A stretch of 7,982 nt of DNA from Chloroflexota bacterium (GCA_022574315.1 JACZSH010000034.1:1-7982), one strand, 5' to 3'; numbered from the stretch's first letter, positions 1-5,959 are shown. Numbers and translations: made by a program. The notes: generated from the sequence alone by a model not told the origin.

Positions 1-155
1 TCCGCGATTATCCGGCAGAGTTGCTCGGTCAGGTGCGGGAATTGCATCACCTGGAACTTTTCCCAGTACACCGGCGAGTGTAGTCCCGAGGTAAGCCGGA
101 AGTGTCCCTTGAGCATGGCCCCTGATTTCAGGAAGATTTCTTCGGCGCTGTTCAT
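1..155 (-). CDS. pyrE: Orotate phosphoribosyltransferase, N-terminal part (runs off left edge)
   Basis: Reading leftward from the ATG at 153-155 gives 51 codons, open to the window edge. The peptide begins MNSAEEIFLKSGAMLKGHF and continues with TSGLHSPVYWEKFQ. The pattern GHF-x-LTSG-x-HS-x-x-Y is the N-terminal signature of PyrE. PyrE joins orotate to PRPP to give OMP in cytoplasmic pyrimidine synthesis. The PRPP-binding loop and catalytic parts lie outside the window. A GGGGG stretch eight bases before the ATG is the only ribosome-site candidate and is imperfect. The gene lies 61 bases downstream of lepB on the same strand with no obvious promoter between them, so co-transcription with lepB is likely (inference). 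A gene this short in the window cannot be checked for integrity. Confidence 0.88.
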   Translation of the reverse strand, partial: MNSAEEIFLKSGAMLKGHFRLTSGLHSPVYWEKFQVMQFPHLTEQLCRIIA

Positions 156-216
156 TGGTGTTGCCCCCGTAATTTTCCCCGGTTGCCCGTCTTCGACCCT
201 AACGCTGGCCGGCTGA

Positions 217-762
217 TTACTGGCTCGATGCGGTGGCGGTTTGACCGCCCGGAGAAGAGGCAGAGACGAATCCCCATCTATCCGGCGGCCAGATGGATAG
301 CCAGGCTTTGCCGACGATGTTTTCGCGGGGTACCACCCAGCCGTTGTGAGAGTCGTTGCTGTTATTCCGGTTATCGCCCAGGACGAAATAACGATTTTCG
401 GGAACGGTCATTTCCGGCACCTTATAACTCGGTGCACTCTTGATGTAATCTTCTTCCAGTTGCGAACCATTTACGTACACCCGATTCTCTTTTATCTCCA
501 CGGTGTCCCCGGGCAGGGCAATGATGCGCTTGATATAGTCGTCCTGATTGTTCTCGGGGGGTTGAAATACCAGAATATCGCCTCTTTCCGGTTCATGCAG
601 ATAATAAGTCGCCTTGCTGACCAGAATCCGCTGACCGTTTTCGAGGCTCGGTTTCATGCTGATACCAACCACGATAAAGCTTTGCACCGTTGCCTGCAGC
701 AGGAAAAAAATAACCACGGCAAAAATGAGGGTTAGCACTACTTCGCGAAAAAAAGTTCTCAA
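217..762 (-). CDS. lepB: Signal peptidase I
   Basis: The 181-residue product is a type I signal peptidase, the membrane serine protease that removes signal peptides from exported proteins. A single membrane segment lies near residues 9-30. The catalytic Ser is S35 in GISMKPSL, the general-base Lys is K78 in DDYIKRIIALPGD, and the family motif GDNRNNSNDSH spans 129-139. The last residue of that motif is more often Arg (DSR). The length matches the short form typical of Gram-positives and Chloroflexota. The C-terminal ~15 residues are a Ser/Ala/Gly-rich tail with no recognisable role. The start is a TTG (760-762). A GGAG ten bases upstream supports it, and no in-frame ATG exists before the catalytic Ser. 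It is followed by pyrE, probably as a two-gene unit. Confidence 0.95.
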   Translation of the reverse strand: MRTFFREVVLTLIFAVVIFFLLQATVQSFIVVGISMKPSLENGQRILVSKATYYLHEPERGDILVFQPPENNQDDYIKRIIALPGDTVEIKENRVYVNGSQLEEDYIKSAPSYKVPEMTVPENRYFVLGDNRNNSNDSHNGWVVPRENIVGKAWLSIWPPDRWGFVSASSPGGQTATASSQ

Positions 763-789
763 CGCCTGTTTACTCCAAAACCTGTTCTT

Positions 790-818
790 ATTATAGCCTG
801 TTTACCTTTCCCAATCCA
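790..818 (-). promoter_or_regulatory. Candidate sigma-70-type promoter for lepB
   Basis: A perfect TATAAT (-10, 790-795 on the minus strand) lies 27 bases before the lepB start codon. The best -35 at 17-base spacing is TGGATT (813-818), which matches only three of six consensus bases. The -10 is strong and correctly placed, but the -35 is weak, so this could need an activator or be chance. Confidence 0.42.
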
Positions 819-936
819 GATAATGGGCAGGTTGAGTCCAATAAAGGTGGAAAAGCAAATATCACTCCGATGGTGCTGATGTATCCGTGAAACCATGTCG
901 TCGTAGCATCCGGCGCAAAAGCGCTCTCTTGTTTGG

Positions 937-955
937 CACCCGCCCGAAGCAGGTG
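937..955 (-). other. RNA hairpin in the intergenic region before lepB
   Basis: On the minus strand CACCTGC-TTCGG-GCGGGTG forms a 7-bp stem with a 5-base loop. One pair is G-U on the minus-strand RNA but a C-A mismatch on the plus strand, so if it acts as RNA it would be from the minus strand. A perfect 10-base palindrome ACCGGCCGGT (960-969) and a small GCGC-TTTT-GCGC hairpin (about 912-923) lie on either side. No T-run follows, so it is not a classic intrinsic terminator. Function unknown. Confidence 0.35.
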
Positions 956-989
956 ATGCACCGGCCGGTTATGATTTAATAGAAAGCGA

Positions 990-1064
990 CTAGCGTTTTA
1001 CTCGCATAACAACGAAAACTACAATCAGGACTACAATTACCACGATACCGATCCAGGTCATCAT
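990..1064 (-). CDS. 24-residue single-pass membrane peptide, unknown function
   Basis: A complete small reading frame runs from ATG (1062-1064) to TAG (990-992). The product starts MMTWIG and continues as an almost unbroken run of I, V, L and F over residues 5-20. It ends in the basic tail MRVKR. It should span the membrane once; the positive-inside rule puts the C-terminus in the cytoplasm. A full AGGAGG (1075-1080) lies ten bases before the first ATG and thirteen before the second. An extended -10 promoter lies about 45 bases upstream. The size and composition resemble small membrane peptides such as Ibs-type type I toxins or small subunits of membrane complexes. I recognise no specific family. 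The gene is separate from comEC (stop at 1126) and from lepB. Evidence that it is a gene is good; evidence for any role is absent. Confidence 0.68.
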   Translation of the reverse strand: MMTWIGIVVIVVLIVVFVVMRVKR

Positions 1065-1074
1065 TTCTGGTCGC

Positions 1075-1080
1075 CCTCCT
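1075..1080 (-). promoter_or_regulatory. Strong ribosome binding site of the 24-residue peptide gene
   Basis: AGGAGG on the minus strand is a full anti-Shine-Dalgarno match, among the best in the window. It lies ten bases before the ATG at 1064. It is the main reason to treat this tiny frame as translated. Confidence 0.7.
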
Positions 1081-1109
1081 TCTGATTCCGCATAGCCCGT
1101 CCTGGTGTC

Positions 1110-1118
1110 ATTATAGCA
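1110..1118 (-). promoter_or_regulatory. Extended -10 promoter for the 24-residue peptide gene
   Basis: The minus strand reads TGCTATAAT: a perfect TATAAT (1110-1115) preceded by the TGn extension. Extended -10 promoters can work without a good -35, and none is present here (the best is GGGTCA at 16-base spacing). Transcription would start near 1103 and give a leader of about 39 bases. The site lies just past the comEC stop codon. Confidence 0.6.
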
Positions 1119-1123
1119 CATGA

Positions 1124-1136
1124 GGTCAATTTGACC
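1124..1136. repeat. Perfect 13-base palindrome, possible operator
   Basis: GGTCAA-T-TTGACC is a perfect inverted repeat of 6-base arms around one base. It overlaps the comEC stop codon (1126-1128) and would sit at about -21 to -33 of the small-peptide promoter. That position suits a repressor operator, but no binding protein can be named. Confidence 0.4.
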
Positions 1137-3555
1137 CATCAGCCGTCTCCACCCATAGTCTTTCCCCGTCAGTAATGAAATCTATGGTGCCTTGCCGGTC
1201 AGTACGATATATATTTCCGGCGCCAGGCTTCTTCCTCAGCCTGTCCAGTACTTCATTATCGGGAAGACCGTATTTATTGTCGGCGCCGACGGAGATGACG
1301 ACTATTTGCGGATTGACTGCCGCTAAAAACTCGGGGGTAGAAGACGTATCCGAGCCGTGATGGGCAATCTTCAGTACCGTACTTCTGAGGTTGGTCCCGC
1401 TGGCGATTAATCTAAACTCCGCTTCTTGTCTTATATCCCCGGTTAGCAGGAAGCTGAGGTTGCCCGTGCTTAGTTGCAGTACAATCCCGTTGTTGTCCGA
1501 ATCCTCCCCGGTACCGGCCCGTGGTGGTAAAAGGGGATTGAGCACATTTAGCATTAGCCCGTCATCCAGAGTAATCTGCTGGCCAGCCTGGGCGGTGGTG
1601 AGATGAATGTTCTTTTCTTCAATGAGTTTTAAAAACTCGTTAAATATCGGCGATTCAAAATCCAGGTCAGGATACAGGACATGCTTTACCTGATAACGCC
1701 GTATCACTTCTACCAGGCCAGCGAGGTGGTCATAATCGGGATGAGTCAGTACTATTAAATCGATGGTTCTGTCCCAAAACGGCATTTTGCGGCTAAGCTC
1801 CAGGCTTATCATTTGTGGACTGGGTCCGCCATCAATCAAAATTTGCTGATTACCTTTTTGAATCAAAGTCGCATCTCCCTGACCGACGTCCAGGAAGCTG
1901 ACATGGACATTATTATCAGGCATGGCGGCGGCGGAAAACGAGACTATGGCCGCAGCCGGTAGCATTAAGGCAATAACCCATTTCCGGTGTCGCCGCAGGG
2001 TAAAGGTTAGGGAGTGACGCAAGCGTAATTTGAATTTGGTGGTTACTTCATCGGCAATCGCCGGGGGCTTTTTGCGATTAAGGAAAATGGCCGTGGCCAG
2101 AAGCAGGTAATAGACCCAGATGACAGTGAGGCTTATCGAGTCTACCTTGATAAATGAGAGAGGGGATGCAGCCAGGCCGTTAACCAGCCATAACATATAG
2201 GAAAGAAAGAGCCAGGTCAGCCAGCTGAAAACCTGCGCGATGGGAAGGGAGATAAATCCCATGACCCCGGTCATCACTCCGGTGACGATAATACCCGGTA
2301 GCGCTGGCAAAGCGAGAAAGGTAGCCACCGGTCCAACCAGCGAGATGATACCAAAATAATAGGCAATAACCGGCCAGACGGCCACAATCGCGGCCAGGGA
2401 AGCGCTGAAACCATCGACGGTTAGACCGGCGATTGAACTCAGTCTTCCTTCTTTGCCAGGGGTAGCTCTAATTATTTTTCTGCCCAATGTCCGGAAAGCG
2501 GGGTATAGAAAAATCAGTCCGGACATGGCCAGAAAACTCAACTGAAAAGAGGCGGCTCCTAAAATGTAAGGGCTTATACCCACCATTATCGCCGCGGCGA
2601 AAGTGAGCGCGACGAAGGCGCTGCGCTGTCTGCCTGCAATCTCGGCGGCCAGGAAAACACTGGCCATAATAGCACCGCGGACTACGGGCGGATGCATGCC
2701 GGTAAACAGAGCATAGAGCCAGATGATGACCAGCGCCAACCAGATGTAGAGGCGGTACCGGCGACCAAAAAGCCAGATACCCGTAGCGAGCATGATTCCG
2801 GCGATAATACCGAGATGAAGACCTGATATTGCCAGGAGATGGGCGGTACCGGTGCGGGCGAAAGTCGTCATGGTCGATGATGGAATGTTGCCCCGGATAC
2901 CCAGTATAATGCCCTGGGCGAGCGCCGCTTGCGGCTCCGGCAGCACCATAGATAGCGTCCGGGAAATACTGTTTCTGGCCGTATAAATCCACTGCAGGAG
3001 TATGAAACCTTTGCTTCTTTCTAATATGTCTATTTCAGGATAGAGCAGGGTAGTGTAGATTCCCTGGTGAGCCAGATAGCCTTTATAGTCGAAGTCATTA
3101 AACTGAGTTGGTGTCTCCGGTCTGCCGGTGACTTGCAGCATATCTCCATACTGGTAGGCAGGATACCTGGGCACGAAAAGTAGCGCCTTGCCTTTTACCG
3201 CCTGCCACTGCTCGGCCACTTTTATTTCGGTTGCTTGCAGGATAAGATGAGTACTCTTCTCCCTGACGTCTGGGTCACCTGCCACCATCCCCCTGATTTC
3301 GGTGACCCGGCTGTTATTATAGTAGCTGAGAGTACTCTCATCACTGGTGTTCAAGCTGGCATGGGCATAAGTGGCCGCCGTCGAAAAAGTAATCAGGCTA
3401 AGACCGGCTAAAATCAGCGCTTTCCGGTGCTGCCGGGTAAAAAAGAGTAGCAGAAAAGGAATAAGACCGGTCAGCATGGCGGTTAAAGGCAGGTAAAATT
3501 TGGTTCCCAGGAAGATGCCGATTAGCCAGGCGCAACTGAGATAAATAAGTAACAC
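1126..3555 (-). CDS. comEC: ComEC/Rec2 DNA-uptake channel protein
   Basis: The 809-residue product has the full ComEC layout. N-terminal hydrophobic segments (about 1-65) are followed by a soluble DUF4131-like part (about 70-180). The polytopic competence domain (about 190-495) contains HLLAISGLHLG at 239-249. A last membrane segment lies near 526-544. A C-terminal metallo-beta-lactamase-like domain runs from about 550 to the end, with FLDVGQGDATLI (554-565), THPDYDH (604-610), LTGD (704-707) and AHHGSDTS (731-738). ComEC carries single-stranded DNA across the inner membrane during transformation, and the C-terminal domain is the proposed nuclease. The usual late motif NxYGHP reads NKYGLP here (760-765), so a likely metal-site His is replaced by Leu. 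The start is GTG (3553-3555), nine bases after the comEA stop and with no good ribosome site, which suggests translational coupling. Confidence 0.95.
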   Translation of the reverse strand: MLLIYLSCAWLIGIFLGTKFYLPLTAMLTGLIPFLLLFFTRQHRKALILAGLSLITFSTAATYAHASLNTSDESTLSYYNNSRVTEIRGMVAGDPDVREKSTHLILQATEIKVAEQWQAVKGKALLFVPRYPAYQYGDMLQVTGRPETPTQFNDFDYKGYLAHQGIYTTLLYPEIDILERSKGFILLQWIYTARNSISRTLSMVLPEPQAALAQGIILGIRGNIPSSTMTTFARTGTAHLLAISGLHLGIIAGIMLATGIWLFGRRYRLYIWLALVIIWLYALFTGMHPPVVRGAIMASVFLAAEIAGRQRSAFVALTFAAAIMVGISPYILGAASFQLSFLAMSGLIFLYPAFRTLGRKIIRATPGKEGRLSSIAGLTVDGFSASLAAIVAVWPVIAYYFGIISLVGPVATFLALPALPGIIVTGVMTGVMGFISLPIAQVFSWLTWLFLSYMLWLVNGLAASPLSFIKVDSISLTVIWVYYLLLATAIFLNRKKPPAIADEVTTKFKLRLRHSLTFTLRRHRKWVIALMLPAAAIVSFSAAAMPDNNVHVSFLDVGQGDATLIQKGNQQILIDGGPSPQMISLELSRKMPFWDRTIDLIVLTHPDYDHLAGLVEVIRRYQVKHVLYPDLDFESPIFNEFLKLIEEKNIHLTTAQAGQQITLDDGLMLNVLNPLLPPRAGTGEDSDNNGIVLQLSTGNLSFLLTGDIRQEAEFRLIASGTNLRSTVLKIAHHGSDTSSTPEFLAAVNPQIVVISVGADNKYGLPDNEVLDRLRKKPGAGNIYRTDRQGTIDFITDGERLWVETADGSN

Positions 3556-3564
3556 TAGACTTTG

Positions 3565-4071
3565 TTATTCAGCTACGGTGACCAGAGGTTTAATCTTCTC
3601 ATAGGTGGCCGTGCCGATACCTTCTACGTTGATTAGTTCATTGGTGTGGCGGAATGGTCCGTATTGTTGTCGGTAGTCAATTATTGCTTTGGCCTTGATT
3701 TCGCCGATGCCGGGTAACGCTTCCAGCAGCCATGCTTCGGCTTGATTAATGTTTATTTTTTGCGGCGGCTCTACCCCGGTAACACCAGGTACGTAAAGTT
3801 CCAATCGTCTGGTGTCAGCCCGGGGAGAAATACCCCCGGCCGCCTGAATAATATCGTTAACGGTGTCTTGTTCCTCTAAAGGGTAGTAGCCGGGATTATT
3901 TACCTCGCCCCCAACGTAAATCTCACCTTGAGAAATTACCTGGTCGGGAGGCAGGATAATCTCGATGAGGTGGCCTGGAGTATACTTAAGCCAGGTGATG
4001 ACACTACCAGATACGATAATGGCGGCAAGGAGGCTCATAACCAGTATCCAGGATTTGTCTGACCTGGTCAC
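3565..4071 (-). CDS. comEA: ComEA, membrane-anchored competence DNA receptor
   Basis: The 168-residue product has one N-terminal membrane anchor (about 8-28). A SLBB-type domain follows (about 48-98, with YVGGEVNNPGYYPL). The C-terminal tandem helix-hairpin-helix DNA-binding region runs from about 106 to 165. It starts at ININQA, with hairpins in LPGIGEIKAKAII and VEGIGTATYEKI. This is the Bacillus-type ComEA architecture. The protein binds double-stranded DNA outside the membrane and passes it to ComEC. The start is GTG (4069-4071), with GGAG seven bases upstream. A second AGGAGG lies further upstream (4092-4097) without a suitable start codon in this frame. It precedes comEC by nine bases, and a 118-base gap separates it from the upstream TrkA gene. 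Confidence 0.95.
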   Translation of the reverse strand: MTRSDKSWILVMSLLAAIIVSGSVITWLKYTPGHLIEIILPPDQVISQGEIYVGGEVNNPGYYPLEEQDTVNDIIQAAGGISPRADTRRLELYVPGVTGVEPPQKININQAEAWLLEALPGIGEIKAKAIIDYRQQYGPFRHTNELINVEGIGTATYEKIKPLVTVAE

Positions 4072-4131
4072 AGAATGTCTCCGGCTAGTGTCCTCCTGAA
4101 CATAAAAGAACCCCGGGTATTCCTTTCCCTC

Positions 4132-4160
4132 TATATACGAACAGCGCTGATACCGATTAA
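4132..4160 (-). promoter_or_regulatory. Weak candidate promoter for comEA-comEC
   Basis: In the 118-base gap upstream of comEA, TATATA (4132-4137) is spaced 17 bases from TTAATC (4155-4160) on the minus strand. Both boxes are poor matches to consensus. The longer gap suggests that comEA-comEC could have separate control, but this element may be chance. Confidence 0.22.
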
Positions 4161-4189
4161 CCTTGTCTCCGCGGTTATCCGGTTTATGC

Positions 4190-4852
4190 TTAAATGCCGG
4201 TCAAGGCGGTGCGGAGGTTTTTTTCCGTTTCGGGAGTGGTTAGAACCACTATCTGGTCTCCTTCGCGAAGGATGGTGCGCGGAGTAGGCAAATGGGGATT
4301 GTGGTCCTTGGGTATAATTAAAGCCAGTTTGCTACCGGCTGGTATTGAAAGGTCTTTGATTGACTTCCCTATCGTCACCGCTTTAGGAGGAATTCTGACC
4401 TCAACAATTTCCATATCTTTATCGCTTAGAGTCAGCAAGTGAGTCAAAGGATGGGTCGGCACTTCTTTTTCTATAACTTCCAGAATGATGTTGGTGGCGC
4501 TGACGGTAACATCTATCCCCAGTGTCTTGAAGATGTGCTCGTTTTGCGGGTTTCTAATTCGGGCGATAGTACGGGGCACCTTAAATTTATACTTGGCCAC
4601 CTGGCAGGCGACCAGATTGTCTTCATCATCCCCGGTAACCGCCACCAGCATGTCAGCCCGTCCGGTGCCCACTTCCTCTAAGGTGGCGGCTTCACAGCCA
4701 TCGCCACAGATGCACACACTGCCCATTTCTTCGGTAATAATATTGCAGAAGGCGGCATTCTTTTCTATGATAAGAATTTCGTGCCCCTCGTCAAGTAACG
4801 CTTTGCCAAGATAGTAGCCGACTCTGCCGCCGCCAATGATAATAATGTACAT
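4190..4852 (-). CDS. trkA: TrkA-family potassium uptake regulator (RCK_N plus RCK_C)
   Basis: The 220-residue product is one complete RCK unit. A Rossmann fold (about 1-120) carries the dinucleotide loop GGGRVG (7-12) and the acidic E30 at the end of strand 2 that favours NAD(H). GDGCEAATLEEVG (50-62) is the second family motif. A TrkA_C/RCK_C domain follows (about 140-217, with LREGDQIVVLTTPE near its end). Such proteins sit on the cytoplasmic face of Trk/Ktr potassium transporters and gate them in response to bound nucleotides. No transporter subunit is in the window. The ATG (4850-4852) follows TAAGGAGCAGC, so the ribosome site abuts the upstream stop and the two genes are tightly coupled (8-base gap). 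Confidence 0.9.
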   Translation of the reverse strand: MYIIIIGGGRVGYYLGKALLDEGHEILIIEKNAAFCNIITEEMGSVCICGDGCEAATLEEVGTGRADMLVAVTGDDEDNLVACQVAKYKFKVPRTIARIRNPQNEHIFKTLGIDVTVSATNIILEVIEKEVPTHPLTHLLTLSDKDMEIVEVRIPPKAVTIGKSIKDLSIPAGSKLALIIPKDHNPHLPTPRTILREGDQIVVLTTPETEKNLRTALTGI

Positions 4853-4860
4853 GCTGCTCC

Positions 4861-5259
4861 TTAGCTCTCTATCTTTTCTTTAACCAGCTGGGCAAATATT
4901 GTGGTCGGGCTGAACGCCTCCAGCCCCAAAGTATCATACAACTCCTGGCGTAAAGGATCGTATATCCGGCAGATTACCCTGGGTACCTTAAAGATGTGCT
5001 TGGCAATTTGGGCTGCCATCACATTCCGGTTGTCTCCCTGAGTAAGGGCGACAAAAATGTCCGTCTCCTCGATGCCGGCTCTTCGCAACATTTCCTCATC
5101 AATACCATTACCGACTAATGCCGTGCCGCCGAAAGTGGGTTCTAACCTGCGGAAGCTAGAGGCGCTAATATCCAGGACCGTAACCTTATAGCTTTCCGCA
5201 TCAAGCAACCCGGCTAACTGGGCACCGACTCTTCCACAACCCATAATTAATACTTTCAT
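4861..5259 (-). CDS. TrkA N-terminal-domain protein (RCK_N only)
   Basis: This 132-residue protein consists of a single Rossmann RCK_N domain. GCGRVG (7-12) forms the nucleotide loop, D30 ends strand 2, and GNGIDEEMLRRAG (50-62) matches the family motif. It ends soon after the Rossmann fold, without a TrkA_C domain. The next gene has both domains, so the two may assemble as an unequal pair on one potassium transporter (inference). I place the start at ATG 5257-5259 because GAGG (5266-5269) lies six bases before it. The in-frame TTG four codons earlier (5269-5271) would overlap that site. It lies 21 bases after the stress-protein gene. Confidence 0.88.
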   Translation of the reverse strand: MKVLIMGCGRVGAQLAGLLDAESYKVTVLDISASSFRRLEPTFGGTALVGNGIDEEMLRRAGIEETDIFVALTQGDNRNVMAAQIAKHIFKVPRVICRIYDPLRQELYDTLGLEAFSPTTIFAQLVKEKIES

Positions 5260-5265
5260 AGATAA

Positions 5266-5269
5266 CCTC
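5266..5269 (-). promoter_or_regulatory. Ribosome site fixing the start of the RCK_N gene
   Basis: GAGG on the minus strand, six bases before ATG 5259, favours that ATG over the TTG at 5269-5271, which overlaps the same bases. Confidence 0.6.
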
Positions 5270-5280
5270 AAATGTTGATT

Positions 5281-5697
5281 CTATTGATGATACAGGATAA
5301 CTGGACAAACAGAGTTCTTTAGTACGTAGGGTGCCACATCGCCCAGACTAAACTGCCCAAACCGTTTTTTGTAACTTACGCCCATCAAGATTACATCGAT
5401 ACCACGTTCAACAGCCTCGTCGATGATAGACGGACCTGCCTCACGAGCCTGGAGGATATCGGTCTCTATCTCGCAGCCTTCTTCTTCGGCAATCATTTCT
5501 ATATGGTCGAGTACTTCTTCTGCTTTCTGGATGTCAGACGCTATCTCGGCGTCCAGAGGCAAAGACCGCTTAATGGTGACCACGTAAACTGACCAGATTT
5601 TGCCCTTCTCTTTCTTGGTCAGCCGACAGGCCAGCCTCATTGCTTCTTCGTCAACTTTGGTGCCGGTTATCGGCACCAGAATCTTGTTAAACTCCAT
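5281..5697 (-). CDS. Universal stress protein, UspA family
   Basis: The 138-residue product has a standard single Usp domain length. It opens with NKILVPITGT and ends with SVCPVILYH, the usual first and last strands. The ATP-binding motif G-2x-G-9x-G-(S/T) keeps its spacing, but two positions differ: G106 is followed by Y109 in place of Gly, and G119 by D120 in place of Ser/Thr. The Asp usually found after the first strand (VPxDGS) is Thr here. It may therefore be a Usp of the non-ATP-binding type (inference). It is the first gene of the minus-strand block Usp-RCK_N-TrkA-ComEA-ComEC and has its own promoter candidate. The ATG at 5695-5697 has only a weak AGAAAG upstream as a ribosome site. 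Confidence 0.88.
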   Translation of the reverse strand: MEFNKILVPITGTKVDEEAMRLACRLTKKEKGKIWSVYVVTIKRSLPLDAEIASDIQKAEEVLDHIEMIAEEEGCEIETDILQAREAGPSIIDEAVERGIDVILMGVSYKKRFGQFSLGDVAPYVLKNSVCPVILYHQ

Positions 5698-5731
5698 TGC
5701 TTTCTACAATAATTTCCTCAACTTGAGTATC

Positions 5732-5760
5732 ATTATAATTTGCTGACGGGAAAACTACAA
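5732..5760 (-). promoter_or_regulatory. Sigma-70-type promoter for the Usp-TrkA block
   Basis: The minus strand has TTGTAG (5755-5760), a 17-base spacer and a perfect TATAAT (5732-5737). Transcription would start near 5725, about 28 bases before the Usp start codon. The core ATTATAAT is symmetric, so a TATAAT also reads on the plus strand (5734-5739), but it has no good -35 there. Confidence 0.6.
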
Positions 5761-5816
5761 TCCTTTTTATTAAGTTATTAAACTACCCTTAATTAAATTC
5801 TTCCCGGCTTCCTGAC

Positions 5817-5844
5817 TCACGGGTTACTGGACCGGTGATTTTTG
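5817..5844 (+). terminator. Terminator-like hairpin with T-run in the divergent gap
   Basis: TCACGGGT and ACCGGTGA pair as seven base pairs with one G-G mismatch around a 6-base loop, followed by TTTTTG and TTTG on the plus strand. No plus-strand gene precedes it. It would only make sense for a short RNA starting near 5745 or for blocking read-through. Confidence 0.28.
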
Positions 5845-5913
5845 TTTGAGGTCTCCCTTACTGATTATACTTTATTGGCTGCAACCAGTTATTGTATTTC
5901 CTTTTCGGTCACC

Positions 5914-5936
5914 TGTCAACCATAAAAAACTTGACA
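5914..5936. repeat. Inverted repeat overlapping the -35 of the HTH gene
   Basis: TGTCAA (5914-5919) and TTGACA (5931-5936) form 6-base arms separated by 11 bases. The right arm is the -35 box itself. This could be an operator, possibly for the product of the gene it precedes, or it could be chance pairing with a consensus -35. Confidence 0.3.
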
Positions 5937-5959
5937 AAAGACCATAAATTAATTATAAT
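5931..5959 (+). promoter_or_regulatory. Perfect consensus sigma-70 promoter for the HTH gene
   Basis: TTGACA (5931-5936), a 17-base spacer and TATAAT (5954-5959) match the housekeeping consensus at all twelve positions. Transcription would start near 5966, about 22 bases before the start codon. Such an ideal promoter usually means strong or repressor-controlled expression (inference). Confidence 0.85.

Larger units (their letters stand above)
763..989. other. Intergenic region between the small peptide gene and lepB
   Basis: These 227 bases contain the lepB promoter candidate and the stacked GC-rich palindromes around 911-969. A minus-strand 45-codon frame starting at 896 has no ribosome site and no recognisable product. 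No other gene is seen. Confidence 0.6.

Noticed and set aside
346..735. 129-codon plus-strand frame opposite lepB
   Set aside because: It lies antisense to the conserved signal peptidase gene, with no ribosome site or recognisable domain.
759..896. 45-codon minus-strand frame just upstream of and overlapping the lepB start
   Set aside because: It has no Shine-Dalgarno sequence, spans the lepB promoter candidate and has no recognisable product.
1131..1136. TTGACC as a -35 for the small-peptide promoter
   Set aside because: The minus-strand TTGACC in the palindrome is only about 8 bases from TATAAT, far from the 16-18 needed.
2468..2992. 174-codon minus-strand frame inside comEC
   Set aside because: It overlaps the competence-domain region of comEC in another frame and its peptide is rich in R, G, P, H and Y with no family pattern. 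It is a shadow of comEC.
4068..4103. 11-residue leader-peptide-like frame (MFRRTLAGDIL) overlapping the comEA start
   Set aside because: There is no ribosome site before its ATG, and it contains AGGAGG by chance in its own codons. Too little to call.
5260..5271. Longer start (TTG at 5271) for the RCK_N gene
   Set aside because: The TTG overlaps the GAGG that is correctly spaced for the ATG at 5259, and the Rossmann strand begins right at that ATG (MKVLIMG).
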